From assembly GCF_900114035.1 (NCBI RefSeq), contig NZ_FORP01000029.1:20751-84750 (forward strand): a stretch of 64,000 nt of DNA. Direction: 5' to 3'. The translations under genes and the position numbers were made by a program. The number at the start of each line of letters is the position of its first letter. Within the stretch, counting starts at the first letter, position 1. This stretch comes from Amycolatopsis sacchari (GTDB lineage: Bacteria; Actinomycetota; Actinomycetes; Mycobacteriales; Pseudonocardiaceae). Shown piece after piece: positions 33,095 through 42,173 of this stretch. The notes beneath the pieces are model-generated. The model saw nothing but the letters and a program-made list of their open reading frames with translations. It had not been told where the DNA came from and did no database searches.

Positions 33095-34072
33095 ATGACC
33101 GTCGCCGAAGTCGCCAGGCCACCCGCCCCCGCGCCCGCGCCGCCGCGGGCGCGCCGGTCGTGGGTCCGGCTCCGCCGCGTGGGCCTGCCCTACCTGCTCC
33201 TGCTGCCCGCGGTGGTGTTCGAACTGCTCGTGCACGTCGTGCCGATGCTCGTCGGCATCTTCATGAGCTTCAAGCAGCTGACCCAGTTCTTCATCCGGAA
33301 CTGGAGCGCCGCCCCGTTCACCGGACTGGCCAACTACCGTTTCGCGCTGGACTTCGACGGCGCGGTCGGCCGCCAGCTGCTGCACTCCTTCACCGTCACG
33401 TGCGCGTTCACCGTGCTGACGGTCGGGCTGTGCTGGCTGCTCGGCACCGCCGCGGCGGTGCTGACGCAGGACCCGTTCCGCGGCCGTGGCCTGCTGCGCA
33501 CCTACTTCCTCGTGCCCTACGCGCTGCCCGCCTACACCGCCGCGATCACGTGGGAGTTCCTGTTCCAGCGCGACAACGGGCTCGTCAACCACGTGCTGGT
33601 GGACCAGTTGCACCTGTTCGCCGAGCCGCCGTTCTGGCTGCTCGGCGGCAACAGCTTCGCCGCGCTGGTGATCACCGCGGTCTGGCGGATGTGGCCGTTC
33701 GCGTTCCTCGTGGTGACCGCGGGGCTGCAGAACATCCCCGGCGAACTGTACGAGGCGGCGGCGATCGACGGAGCGGGTGTGTGGCGGCGGCTGCGCTCGG
33801 TCACGCTGCCCCAGCTGCGCCCGGTCAACCAGGTGCTGATCCTGGTGCTGTTCCTGTGGAACTTCAACGACTTCAACACCCCGTACGTGTTGTTCGGCAA
33901 CGTCGCACCGCCGGAGGCGAACCTGCTGTCACTGCAGATCTACGACACCTCCTTCCACAGCTGGAACTTCGGCGCCGGATCGGCGATGTCGGTCCTGCTG
34001 CTGCTGTTCCTGCTGCTGGTCACCTCGGCCTACCTGCTGGCCACGTCACGCAGGGGGAAGGCCGATGCCTGA
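33095..34072 (+). CDS. Sugar ABC transporter permease (MalF/CebF-like)
   Basis: The 325-residue membrane protein starts with a Pro/Ala/Arg-rich cytoplasmic tail, then VGLPYLLLLPAVVFELLVHV and further hydrophobic segments. The coupling loop is GELYEAAAIDGAGVWRRLRSVTLP. GGGAGG precedes ATG 33095. Its end overlaps the next permease start by eight bases, indicating coupled synthesis of the two channel subunits. As with the other importer, the ATPase must come from another locus. Confidence 0.92.
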   Translation: MTVAEVARPPAPAPAPPRARRSWVRLRRVGLPYLLLLPAVVFELLVHVVPMLVGIFMSFKQLTQFFIRNWSAAPFTGLANYRFALDFDGAVGRQLLHSFTVTCAFTVLTVGLCWLLGTAAAVLTQDPFRGRGLLRTYFLVPYALPAYTAAITWEFLFQRDNGLVNHVLVDQLHLFAEPPFWLLGGNSFAALVITAVWRMWPFAFLVVTAGLQNIPGELYEAAAIDGAGVWRRLRSVTLPQLRPVNQVLILVLFLWNFNDFNTPYVLFGNVAPPEANLLSLQIYDTSFHSWNFGAGSAMSVLLLLFLLLVTSAYLLATSRRGKADA

Positions 34073-34925
34073 CCGCCGCTCCCCCATGGCCCCACCGCGT
34101 TCGTTCCTGTGGACGCGCCGGATCGGGCTGAGCCTGCTCGCGCTGCTCACGTCGGTGCCGCTCTACGTCATGCTCTCCAGTTCGGTCAAACCGCTGAGGG
34201 ACGTCCAGGCGGCGTTCACGTGGATCCCGACGCACCCCACGCTGGCGCCGTACGTGGACATGTGGAGCACCGTGCCCCTGGCGCACTACTTCCTGAACAG
34301 CCTCGTCGTGTGCGTGTGCTCCACGGCGGTGTCGGTGGTGGTGGCGGTCCTCGCCGCGTACGCGGTCAGCCGCCACCGGTTCCCCGGCCGGCGCCTGTTC
34401 AGCGTGACGGTGCTGTCGACGCAGATGTTCCCCGGGATCCTGTTCCTCCTGCCGCTGTTCCTGATCTACGTCAACATCGGGGCGGCGACCGGGGTGCAGC
34501 TGTCGGGTTCCCGGCTGGGCCTGGTGATCACCTACCTGACGTTCACGCTGCCGTTCTCGATCTGGATGCTCGTCGGCTACTTCGACTCGATCCCGCGCGA
34601 GCTGGACGAAGCGGCGAAGGTCGACGGCAACGGCCCGCTCGGCGCGCTCGTACGGGTCATCCTGCCCGCCGCCGTGCCCGGCATCGTCACCGTCACCGTC
34701 TACTCGTTCATGACGGCCTGGGGTGAGGTGCTGTTCGCGTCGGTGATGACCGGCGACGCCACCCGCACCCTCGCCGTGGGCCTGCGCAACTACGCGTCGC
34801 AGAACGACGTGTACTGGAACCAGATCATGGCGGCCTCGCTGGTGATCAGCGTGCCCGTCGTGGCGGCGTTCCTGCTGCTGCAGCGCTACCTCGTGGCCGG
34901 CCTGACCGCCGGTTCGGTCAAGTGA
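34065..34925 (+). CDS. Sugar ABC transporter permease (MalG/CebG-like)
   Basis: The 286-residue permease has the MalG-type N-terminus ([20 protein letters not shown], then [14 protein letters not shown]), a coupling loop [24 protein letters not shown] and the C-terminal [18 protein letters not shown] 34065 overlaps the previous gene; a second ATG eight codons later is possible. The stop overlaps a possible GTG of the beta-glucosidase, but the better ribosome-binding site there lies further in. Confidence 0.92.
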   Translation: MPDRRSPMAPPRSFLWTRRIGLSLLALLTSVPLYVMLSSSVKPLRDVQAAFTWIPTHPTLAPYVDMWSTVPLAHYFLNSLVVCVCSTAVSVVVAVLAAYAVSRHRFPGRRLFSVTVLSTQMFPGILFLLPLFLIYVNIGAATGVQLSGSRLGLVITYLTFTLPFSIWMLVGYFDSIPRELDEAAKVDGNGPLGALVRVILPAAVPGIVTVTVYSFMTAWGEVLFASVMTGDATRTLAVGLRNYASQNDVYWNQIMAASLVISVPVVAAFLLLQRYLVAGLTAGSVK

Positions 34926-34954
34926 GTCCCCGTCCCCGCGATCCGAGGAGTCCC

Positions 34955-36322
34955 ATGCGCCTTCCCGACCTCACCGCCTTCGGCCCCGGGTTCCGCTGGG
35001 GTGCCGCGACCGCCGCCTACCAGATCGAGGGCGCCGTCGCCGAGGACGGCCGGTCACCGTCCATCTGGGACACCTTCTGCGCGGTCCCCGGCGCGGTGGA
35101 CGGCGGCGACACCGGTGAACACGCGTGCGACCACTACCACCGCTGGCGCGAGGACGTGGGGCTGATGCGCGAGCTCGGCCTCGGGGCGTACCGGTTCTCC
35201 GTCGCGTGGCCCCGGGTCGTGCCGGGCGGCACCGGCGCGGTGAACCGGGCCGGGCTGGACTTCTACGACCGCCTGGTGGACGCGCTGTGCGAGGCGGGGA
35301 TCCGGCCGAACGTCACGCTGTACCACTGGGACCTGCCGCAGGTGCTGCAGGACCGGGGCGGCTGGCCGGTGCGGGAGACCGCGCAGGCGTTCGCCGACTA
35401 CGCGGCCGTGGTCGCCGCCCGGCTCGGCGACCGGGTCACCGACTGGGCGACGATCAACGAACCGTTGTGCACCGCGTGGATAGGGCACCTGGAGGGCCTG
35501 ATGGCCCCGGGGCTGACCGACCTGACCGCGGCCGTCCGGGCCGCGTTCCACCTGCACCTCGCGCACGGCCTGGCCGCGCAGGCGGTGCGCGCCGCGTCCC
35601 CCGGGCCCGTGCGGCTGGGCATCACCAACAACCTGAGCACGTGCGAGCCCGCGACGTCCGGGGAGGCCGACAAGGCGGCCGCCCAGCGCGCCGACGGGCA
35701 CATCAACCGCTGGTGGCTCGACCCGGTGCTGGGGCGCGGCTACCCGGGGGACATGCTGGAGGTGTACGGAGTGGACCTGCCCGAGCGTCCCGGTGACCTC
35801 GCCACGATCGCGCAGCCGCTGGACTGGCTCGGCGTGAACTACTACTTCCCGCAGATCGTCGCGGACGATCCGGGGGCCGTCCCGTACTTCCGGCAGGTGC
35901 CGGGGCCGGGGCCACGGACGGGAATGGACTGGGAGGTGCACGCGGCGGGCCTGGAAGAGCTGTTGCTGCGCCTGGCCCACGAGTACGGGGTGCGTGAGCT
36001 GGTGGTCACCGAAAGTGGCGCGGCGTACCGGGACGTCGTGTCACCGGACGGCGCCGTGCACGACCCCGAGCGCGCGGCCTACGTGACCGAGCACGTGGCG
36101 GCGACCGCGCGCGCCGCAGCCGCGGGAGCCCCCGTGACGGGGTTCTACGTCTGGTCGCTGCTGGACAACTTCGAGTGGGCGTACGGCTACGACAAACGCT
36201 TCGGCCTCGTCCACGTCGACTACGCCACCCAGCGCCGCACGATCAAGGACAGCGGTTACCTCTACGCCGACCTCATCGGGGAACACCGGCGCCTTACGCA
36301 CAGGCCCACTTCGTCCGGGTAG
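34955..36322 (+). CDS. GH1 beta-glucosidase (BglC-like), cytoplasmic
   Basis: The 455-residue enzyme has the GH1 N-terminal signature [20 protein letters not shown], acid/base Glu169 in ATINEP, nucleophile Glu353 in VVTESG (usually TENG), and the aglycone-side motifs [20 protein letters not shown] chose ATG 34955 because GAGGAG lies four bases before it; a GTG at 34922 overlapping the permease stop would add eleven residues. Without a signal peptide it should split imported cellobiose or other beta-glucosides inside the cell. It is last in an importer operon with the same gene order as cebEFG-bglC of Streptomyces. Confidence 0.92.
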   Translation: MRLPDLTAFGPGFRWGAATAAYQIEGAVAEDGRSPSIWDTFCAVPGAVDGGDTGEHACDHYHRWREDVGLMRELGLGAYRFSVAWPRVVPGGTGAVNRAGLDFYDRLVDALCEAGIRPNVTLYHWDLPQVLQDRGGWPVRETAQAFADYAAVVAARLGDRVTDWATINEPLCTAWIGHLEGLMAPGLTDLTAAVRAAFHLHLAHGLAAQAVRAASPGPVRLGITNNLSTCEPATSGEADKAAAQRADGHINRWWLDPVLGRGYPGDMLEVYGVDLPERPGDLATIAQPLDWLGVNYYFPQIVADDPGAVPYFRQVPGPGPRTGMDWEVHAAGLEELLLRLAHEYGVRELVVTESGAAYRDVVSPDGAVHDPERAAYVTEHVAATARAAAAGAPVTGFYVWSLLDNFEWAYGYDKRFGLVHVDYATQRRTIKDSGYLYADLIGEHRRLTHRPTSSG

Positions 36323-36329
36323 CAAAGGG

Positions 36330-36756
36330 TGGGCTCGCCGCCAGCGCGGTCACGGCAGCGAAACCCGCCGCCGTATGACGGGCGGCCACATCTCCTGTGC
36401 CACGGTGCGCGCAGGCGTGCTGGTGCGCGGCCGCGAGCCACATACCTGGCGCTCGCCGTACTTGGCGGCTGTCGGACCGGCAACGCGCGAGCCGGCGGAT
36501 CCGCCGATCCACGGTACGGCAAGTGCGAGTCCGTACTGCCACGGCGCGAAGTGGAGGTCACACAGCACGAGCACCCCAACCAGCGGATGGCGACGAGGGC
36601 GCCGAAACACTGGCAGGGCTCGAACGCACGACGCTGAGGGCGATCAAGGGCGAAGGCGCCGAACCCGAGACCGGAGCCGTAGGCACTGACCGCATACGCG
36701 GCCCACAGCCATCCGAATCCCGCCCGAGCTTCCGGTGCGCCACGTCGTTCCTTCAT
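36330..36756 (-). pseudogene. Decayed MFS transporter remnant
   Basis: Reading minus from ATG 36756, a typical MFS N-terminus appears (FGWLWAAYAVSAYGSGLGFG, continuing AFAL), then the sequence jumps. Another frame resumes with VGVLVLCDLHFAPWQYGLAL and AVPWIGGSAGSRVAGPTAAK (about 36450-36590), which fits a mid-protein segment. The rest of the transporter is lost and what remains runs into the end of the beta-glucosidase gene. It was divergent from the truncated LysR gene. Confidence 0.75.
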
Positions 36757-36822
36757 CGGGTGTGTCCGCGACCGCCGGTTCTGCCCGGGTTAGGCAATCC
36801 CGAGTGGCGACTTGGGAGGTAA

Positions 36823-37740
36823 CAACCGATCTTCTCGGAAGGACGGTTCCAGAGCGCGGCCGACGAACTCGGCCTCACCCAGCAGGCCGTCTCGAAGCGC
36901 ATCGGTGCTCTAGAGCGTGAGCTCGGCGTGGTCCTCTTCGCCCGCGGACCCCGCGGCGCCACGCTGACCGTCGACGGCCAGGCGTTCCTGCCGCACGCCC
37001 GCGAGCTGCTCCAGGCCGAGGACCGCGCCCTCGCATCGGTGCTGCCCGGACGCCGGGCGCTCCGCGTCGGCGTGCGGAACCGGCGGACGGCACCGGCCAC
37101 GCTCCTGCACGCCTTCTACCAGCAGCGCCGCGTGCGCGACCTGGACGTTGTCACATTGCCCGACCTCAACCTCGAGGCGGCGCTGGCCGCCGTCGCGGAC
37201 GCCGTGGACGCCACGTTCCGCGGTCTGACCGACCCGAGGAGGCAACTCTCAGGCACGGGACTCTCGAGCGCCCTGGTCATCGAGGACCGCCACGAGCTGC
37301 TGGTCGGCCCGAAGCACCCGCTTGCAGATGCTCCGTCTGTGACCCCACACCAGCTCGCCGATCACCCGATCTGGATGCCGGGACTGCCCAGCGGGGACGA
37401 GGTCTCGGCCTACTACACCGAACTCAGCGCCACTTCCGGGATCACCATCGACGTCCTCGGCCCCGCGTTCGGCGCCGAGGTGCTGATGACCGAGATCGCC
37501 GAGTCGGCGACGCCCGCCAACCTCGTCGGCGAAGGCTCCCGCTATCTCTGGCCCACGCACTACGACCTTCGACGCATACCGATCGTCGACCCCGGACCGG
37601 TCTTCCCGCTGTGGGGCATCTGGCGTACCGACAACCGGCAGCCCGATCTGGCCGAGCTACTCGCCTTCCTCGAAGCCGACTCCACTGGCCGGCAACGCAG
37701 CGACACATGGCTCCCGTCCTGGGCCCGCCAAGACCACTAG
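36823..37740 (+). pseudogene. LysR-family regulator missing its N-terminus
   Basis: The open frame follows a TAA at 36820 and enters in the middle of the LysR helix-turn-helix: GRFQSAADELGLTQQAVSKR then IGALERELGVVLFARGPRGA. About 20 residues that normally form the first helix, and a proper start, are missing; the first usable GTG (36928) lies after the HTH. The effector domain (RRALRVGVRNRRTAP onward, LVIEDRHELLVGPKHPLADA, HPIWMPGLPSGDEVSAYY, VGEGSRYLWPTHYDLRRIPI) is intact to the stop at 37740. If translated from 36928 it would lack DNA binding. Its divergent partner, an MFS transporter, is also broken. Confidence 0.75.
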
Positions 37741-38155
37741 CCAGAGCTGCTGCAACTTCGGTGAGCAGCTACGACGCCGTCGTCGTGTCAACGGGCCCCA
37801 GTCCGCAGTTCTAGTCGCGCGGATAGTGTCGCAACCCCCCCTCGGGCACGGACGCCACAACAGTTGAGCCTGCGTGAACTCCTCAACGCTGCCAATCGCC
37901 GGGCTCGCCGGTGTCCGGCAACGGATGACCCGATCCGGCGCCGGTTACCTCGCTCTCAAGGCCGCGGTGGCGACCGGGCTCGCCGTGCCGCGCTCACCCT
38001 TCCCCCATGACCACTCCCCTGAACTCCGAAGACCGCATCGACCGCTCCCTGCGCACGCTGATCTGGGTGGGGGTGATGGGGGCGTTCGCGCTGGGGTGAT
38101 CACCGAGCACCTCCGCGGGTTTGCCTCCTCGTGTACTGGAGGAAGCACCTGCAGC
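37741..38155. other. Region without intact gene; small remnants only
   Basis: No credible gene is seen. Fragments such as GYLALKAAVATGLAV (about 37940-37985) and a 30-codon frame at 38007-38099 (starting MTTPLNSEDRIDRSLRTLIW) look like pieces of a lost membrane protein, but the evidence is thin. Confidence 0.35.
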
Positions 38156-38195
38156 TTGACACTTAGACCTCTAACAGTTAGTCTTCTAAGTGTCA
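38156..38195 (+). promoter_or_regulatory. Promoter covered by nested MarR-type dyads
   Basis: TTGACA (38156-38161), 17 bases and TAGTCT (38179-38184) form a near-consensus sigma-70 promoter. It is embedded in a perfect 11-bp dyad, TGACACTTAGA (38157-38167) with TCTAAGTGTCA (38185-38195), whose centre holds another perfect dyad CTAACAGTTAG (38171-38181). Viewed differently there are two TTAG-N4-CTAA sites. This is an excellent operator for the MarR protein encoded in the same transcript. Confidence 0.8.
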
Positions 38196-38221
38196 GCGGA
38201 GTCGACCGACAGGAGTACGAG

Positions 38222-38551
38222 ATGCATGCGAAGCAGCCGGGAATGGTGCTGAAGGTCAAGGCGAAGCCCGGAATGGGGGACGAACTGTTCAAGGCTTGCC
38301 ACGAGCTCCACTTCAACGGTGACCCGGACGGCCCCGTCGAGTGGGTGCTCGCTCGCTCGGACGAAGACCCCGACCTCATGTGGGCCTTCGAGTTCTACCG
38401 CGACGACGCGTCGTTCGACCGCCACTATTCGAGTGCGGCGCTCCAGGAAGGGCAGCTCGACGAAGGGCACCAGCGAATCGCCGACCTCGTCGCCGACGGT
38501 GCCGACGAATGGGGCGTCCGGGCGCCGGTGCACGTCGTCTCGGCCAGTTGA
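38222..38551 (+). CDS. ABM-type small monooxygenase (antibiotic biosynthesis monooxygenase fold)
   Basis: This 109-residue protein has the dimeric ferredoxin-like ABM pattern: GMVLKVKAKPGMGDELFKAC, VEWVLARSDEDPDLMWAFEF, then YRDDASFDRHYSSAALQEG, in which the W-x-F-E-x-Y and HxxS elements are usual. AGGAG precedes ATG 38222. Such proteins act as cofactor-free quinone-forming monooxygenases or as heme- or stress-related enzymes. It is first in a likely operon with a MarR regulator (12-base gap) and an FAD monooxygenase, suggesting response to an aromatic or quinone compound. Confidence 0.8.
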   Translation: MHAKQPGMVLKVKAKPGMGDELFKACHELHFNGDPDGPVEWVLARSDEDPDLMWAFEFYRDDASFDRHYSSAALQEGQLDEGHQRIADLVADGADEWGVRAPVHVVSAS

Positions 38552-38562
38552 GGGTTCGACGT

Positions 38563-39003
38563 ATGGATGCGCGGGAAACGACCAGCAGCCTCGAACTGAT
38601 GCGCTGGATCGTCTGGGCACAACGGAAAAGCGGCGAGGACTGGATCCGGGAGCGCGGGCTCACCCACGAGCAGAGTGCCGCGCTCGTCTACCTGGTCCAC
38701 AACCCCGGGGCGATCCAGCGTGACATCGCCCAGATGAGCCGCACCAGCGCGGCGAGCGTGTCCAGCCTCCTGCAGGGGCTCGAGCGGCGCGGTCTCGTCG
38801 AGCGGCGCACCGAACCCGGCAACGAGCGCAGCAAACGCGTCTACGCGACACCGGCGGGGCGCGAACTCATCGCCGGGTTCGACACCGCGATGACCGGCGT
38901 CGAGGAGACGATCCTGGCCCCGCTGGACCAGGCCGAGCGGGCCACCCTGCAGACCCTGCTCGGGAAGATCGCCGCGGACCTGCCGCAGCCGGCCGGGTCC
39001 TGA
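38563..39003 (+). CDS. MarR-family transcriptional regulator
   Basis: The 146-residue protein has a MarR winged helix: LTHEQSAALVYLVHNPGAIQ, RDIAQMSRTSAASVSSLLQG and the wing LVERRTEPGNERSKRVYATP. ATG 38563 follows the ABM gene after 11 bases. The nested palindrome over the promoter at 38156-38195 is its likely site, giving autoregulation and control of the flanking oxidoreductases. The ligand is probably a phenolic or quinone-like compound, judged from the enzymes; this is inference. Confidence 0.9.
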   Translation: MDARETTSSLELMRWIVWAQRKSGEDWIRERGLTHEQSAALVYLVHNPGAIQRDIAQMSRTSAASVSSLLQGLERRGLVERRTEPGNERSKRVYATPAGRELIAGFDTAMTGVEETILAPLDQAERATLQTLLGKIAADLPQPAGS

Positions 39004-39043
39004 CCCCGCGCGTGACTTCCTCGCGCGTCCGAACAGGAGCATC

Positions 39044-40174
39044 ATGACCACCCCTCACGTGACGATCATCGGCGCCGGTCTCGGCGGCCTCACGCTCGCC
39101 CGCGTCCTGCACGTCCACGGAATCCCGGTCGCGGTCTACGAAGCCGAGCCCGCGCCGACGGCCCGCGCGCAGGGCGGGATGCTCGACATCCACGACTACA
39201 ACGGGCAGCTCGCCATCGAGGCGGCAGGCCTGATGGACGAGTTCCGCGGCATCATCCTCCAGGGCCGCCAGGCCATGCGGATCCTCTCCCCCGACGGGAC
39301 CGTCCTGCTCGACAAGCCCGACGACGGCGACGGCGGACGACCCGAAGTGCAACGGGGCGACCTGCGGCGGATCCTGCTCGGCTCACTGCCTGCCGGCACC
39401 GTGCAGTGGGGCCGGAAGGCCGTCAGCGCCCGTTCCCTGGGCGAGGGGCGCCACGAGGTGACCTTCGCCGATGGCGGCACCGTCACCACGAGCCTGCTCG
39501 TCGGAGCCGACGGCGCCTGGTCACGGGTGCGGCCACTGCTTTCCGAGGTCACCCCCGAGTACACCGGTACGTCCTATGTGGAGACATATCTGTTCGATGT
39601 GGACATCCGGCACCCGACTGCCGCACACGCCGTCGGCAGCGGCTCCATGGCCGCGCCGGCGGCGGGCAGCAAGGGGATCCAGGCCCACCGCGAGAAGGGC
39701 CAGACCATCCACACCTACGTCGTACTCCGCCAGTCGCAGGAGTGGTTCGGCGCCATCGACTTCGCCGACGGTGCGGCCGCCGCCGCACGGATCGCGAAGG
39801 AGTTCGACGGGTGGGCGCCGGAGCTCGCCGCGCTGATCACCGATGGCGACGTCCCACCGTTGCTGCGCCCCATCTTCACCCTGCCGCTCGGGCACAGGTG
39901 GGAGCGGGTGCCCGGGGTGACCCTGCTCGGCGACGCCGCCCACCTCCTGCCACCGAACGGCGAGGGCGCCAACAGCGCCATGTACGACGGCGCCGAGCTC
40001 GGCAAGGCCATCGCCGCACACCCCGGCGACATCGAGGCCGACCTCACCCGGTACGAGGAAGCCATGTTCTCCCACAGCGTGGAGTTCGGTTCCATCGGCG
40101 CGGAACTCCACGACGTCGACGACGACCCGGCCGCCGCTCTGATCAAGTTCTACACGGAGCACACACCGCACTAG
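39044..40174 (+). CDS. FAD-dependent monooxygenase (TetX-like group A flavoprotein)
   Basis: The 376-residue protein has the dinucleotide motif TIIGAGLGGLTLARVLHVHG, the middle motif LVGADGAWSRVRPLL (DG motif) and the second FAD motif VTLLGDAAHLLPPNGEGANS. The segments MLDIHDYNGQLAIEAAGLMD and VQRGDLRRILL recall Tet(X)-type flavin monooxygenases. A role in oxidising a toxic aromatic or tetracycline-like compound is plausible with the MarR and ABM neighbours, but substrate and resistance are not shown. The ATG at 39044 lies 40 bases after the MarR stop. Confidence 0.85.
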   Translation: MTTPHVTIIGAGLGGLTLARVLHVHGIPVAVYEAEPAPTARAQGGMLDIHDYNGQLAIEAAGLMDEFRGIILQGRQAMRILSPDGTVLLDKPDDGDGGRPEVQRGDLRRILLGSLPAGTVQWGRKAVSARSLGEGRHEVTFADGGTVTTSLLVGADGAWSRVRPLLSEVTPEYTGTSYVETYLFDVDIRHPTAAHAVGSGSMAAPAAGSKGIQAHREKGQTIHTYVVLRQSQEWFGAIDFADGAAAAARIAKEFDGWAPELAALITDGDVPPLLRPIFTLPLGHRWERVPGVTLLGDAAHLLPPNGEGANSAMYDGAELGKAIAAHPGDIEADLTRYEEAMFSHSVEFGSIGAELHDVDDDPAAALIKFYTEHTPH

Positions 40175-40177
40175 CCG

Positions 40178-40243
40178 CCGGGAAGCGGGCACGGACGCGG
40201 CGGCGTCCGAGGTGGACGGTGTGCCGGGCGTGCTTCTTCCCGG
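40178..40243. terminator. Possible terminator between convergent genes
   Basis: CCGGGAAG (40178-40185) pairs with CTTCCCGG (40236-40243), enclosing a smaller hairpin CGGACGC-N4-GCGTCCG (40192-40209). It fills the gap between the FAD monooxygenase stop and the convergent gamma-glutamyltransferase stop. Confidence 0.5.
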
Positions 40244-40246
40244 GGG

Positions 40247-42076
40247 TCAACCGCGGGGCACGACCACCCCCGCGGACGTGCCCCCTCGCCGCACGGGCTC
40301 CCCGGCCGCGAGCACCTTGCCGTGTCCCAGGAACTCCAGGCCCGCCGCCACCCCGATGTCCGGCGGGATCGTGATCGACGGGTCGAGCGGCGAGGTCGTG
40401 TTGACCGTGAAGCGCTGACCGAGCCGCTGCAGTTCCGGCACCGCGGGATCGGCGAGGAAGCCCGGCTCCGCCTGCGTGGTGGTCGAGTTCCGCTGGGACG
40501 CCCTCGGCGCGGCGATCGCCTGCGGCAGGGTCATCCCGAAGTCGATCCGGTTCACCAGGACCTGCAGCACGGTGGTGATGATCGTGGCCCCGCCGGGCGA
40601 GCCGAGCGCCAGCCACGGCCTGCCGTCGCGCAGCACGATCGTCGGCGACATGCTCGACCGCGGCCGCTTGCCCGCCGCGGGCAGGTTCGGGTCGGGAACC
40701 CCGGGCTGCAGCGGCGTGAAGTCGAAGTCGGTCAGCTCGTTGTTCAGCAGGAACCCGCGGTGCGGGACGACGATCCCGCTGCCGCCCAGCTGCTCGATGG
40801 TGTTGGTGTAGGACGCGACGTTGCCCCACCGGTTGGTCACGACGAAGTGGTTGGTGTGGGTCTCCCCGTCCGGCTGCCGCGCCTGCACCGGCCCCGCCGG
40901 CGTGCAACCGCCCGCGCCCGCGGCCGGATCGCCAGGGGCGACGGGACTGGTCAGCGCGTGCGCCGGATCGATCAGGCAGGCCCGCTGCCTGCCGAACCCC
41001 GGCGACAGCAGCCCCGCCAGCGGCACGTCCGTGTAAGCCGGGTCGCCGACGTAGCGGTTCCGGTCGGCGAACGCCAGCCGGGTCGCTTCCAGGTAGTGGT
41101 GCAGCGCCTGCGCCCGGCTCATCTCGCCGAGCGCGAAGTTGCCGAGGATGTTCAGCGACTCGCCCACGGTGGAACCGCCGCTCGACGACGGCACCATGCC
41201 GTAGACGTCGTAACCGCGGTAGTTCACGTGCGTCGGCGCCACGGGCAACGCGCGGTAGGTGGCCAGATCCCGCAGCTGCATGAGGCCCGGCCGCGGCCGC
41301 AGCGTCGCCCCTGGCGCCAAGGGCAGCTCGTGCACGGTGCGCACGACGTCCGCGCCGATCGGACCGCCGTACAGCGCGGTGATCCCCTCGCGGCCGATCT
41401 GCCGGTAGGTCGCGGCGAGATCCGGGTTCCGCAGCGTCGTCCCCACCTCGGGCAGCTGCCCGCCGGGGAGGAACAACGCGCTCGTCGAGCTGAACTGGGC
41501 GAACCGCGCGGCGTTCTGCCGCGTCTGCTCCCGCAGCGTCTCCGTGACCCGGAAACCGCGCTCCGCGACGTCCACCGCCGGCCGCAGGTCGTCGGCGAGC
41601 CGGAAGCGGCCCCACCGGGCGAGTGCCTGCTGCCAGGTGGCCAGCATCCCGGGCACGCCCACGGACAACCCGCTGGTCACGGCGGCGGGGAAGGCGAGCG
41701 GCTGCCCGGTCGCGGGGTCGAGGAACAGGTCGGCGCCCGCGGCGGCAGGGGCCGTCTCCCGGCCGTCGATCGTGTGCACGGAGCGCGTCCGCGCGTCGTA
41801 GTACACCAGGTACCCGCCCCCGCCGAGCCCGGCGACGTAGGGGTCCGTGACGCCGAGCGTCGCGGCGACGGCGACCGCCGCGTCGGCGGCCGTCCCGCCC
41901 GCGCGCAGGATCCGCAGGCCTGCCGCGGTCGACTCGGGCGTGTCGGACACGACCGCGCCCCCGCTGCCCACGGCCACGGGGCCGAGCACCGGGGCAGCCG
42001 CCGCCGGCGTCAGTGATGAGCCGAGCAGGGTGACGGCCACGGCCGCCGAGACGACCGCGAAACGCGAGGTTCCCAT
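40247..42076 (-). CDS. ggt: Secreted gamma-glutamyltransferase
   Basis: The 609-residue precursor has a signal peptide (MGTSRFAVVSAAVAVTLLGS, cleavage near AAAA about 28). Family motifs are DAAVAVAATLGVTDPYVAGL (GGT large subunit), the self-cleavage and nucleophile site GETHTNHFVVTN with Thr408, SGIVVPHRGFLLNNELTDFD, and RPRSSMSPTIVLRDGRPWLA (substrate-binding Ser pair). It should mature into two subunits and transfer or hydrolyse gamma-glutamyl groups, for example of glutathione, outside the membrane. AAAGGA stands six bases before ATG 42076. It appears monocistronic and convergent with the FAD monooxygenase. A link to the gamma-glutamyl-type operon at 2477-12901 is possible but unproven. 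Confidence 0.92.
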   Translation of the reverse strand: MGTSRFAVVSAAVAVTLLGSSLTPAAAAPVLGPVAVGSGGAVVSDTPESTAAGLRILRAGGTAADAAVAVAATLGVTDPYVAGLGGGGYLVYYDARTRSVHTIDGRETAPAAAGADLFLDPATGQPLAFPAAVTSGLSVGVPGMLATWQQALARWGRFRLADDLRPAVDVAERGFRVTETLREQTRQNAARFAQFSSTSALFLPGGQLPEVGTTLRNPDLAATYRQIGREGITALYGGPIGADVVRTVHELPLAPGATLRPRPGLMQLRDLATYRALPVAPTHVNYRGYDVYGMVPSSSGGSTVGESLNILGNFALGEMSRAQALHHYLEATRLAFADRNRYVGDPAYTDVPLAGLLSPGFGRQRACLIDPAHALTSPVAPGDPAAGAGGCTPAGPVQARQPDGETHTNHFVVTNRWGNVASYTNTIEQLGGSGIVVPHRGFLLNNELTDFDFTPLQPGVPDPNLPAAGKRPRSSMSPTIVLRDGRPWLALGSPGGATIITTVLQVLVNRIDFGMTLPQAIAAPRASQRNSTTTQAEPGFLADPAVPELQRLGQRFTVNTTSPLDPSITIPPDIGVAAGLEFLGHGKVLAAGEPVRRGGTSAGVVVPRG

Positions 42077-42173
42077 CGGGCATCCTTTCCGGGGTGGGGC
42101 CGGAGCTGCTCCTCCGATCCTGTCGCACATCCGGCGAGAGCGCTGCCCGCCGGCGGAGGGAACGGCCCCCGCG

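Noticed and set aside
38007..38099. A 30-codon frame starting MTTPLNSEDRIDRSLRTLIW
   Set aside because: It has no clear ribosome-binding site and ends at once; it looks more like a remnant of a membrane protein than a small gene.
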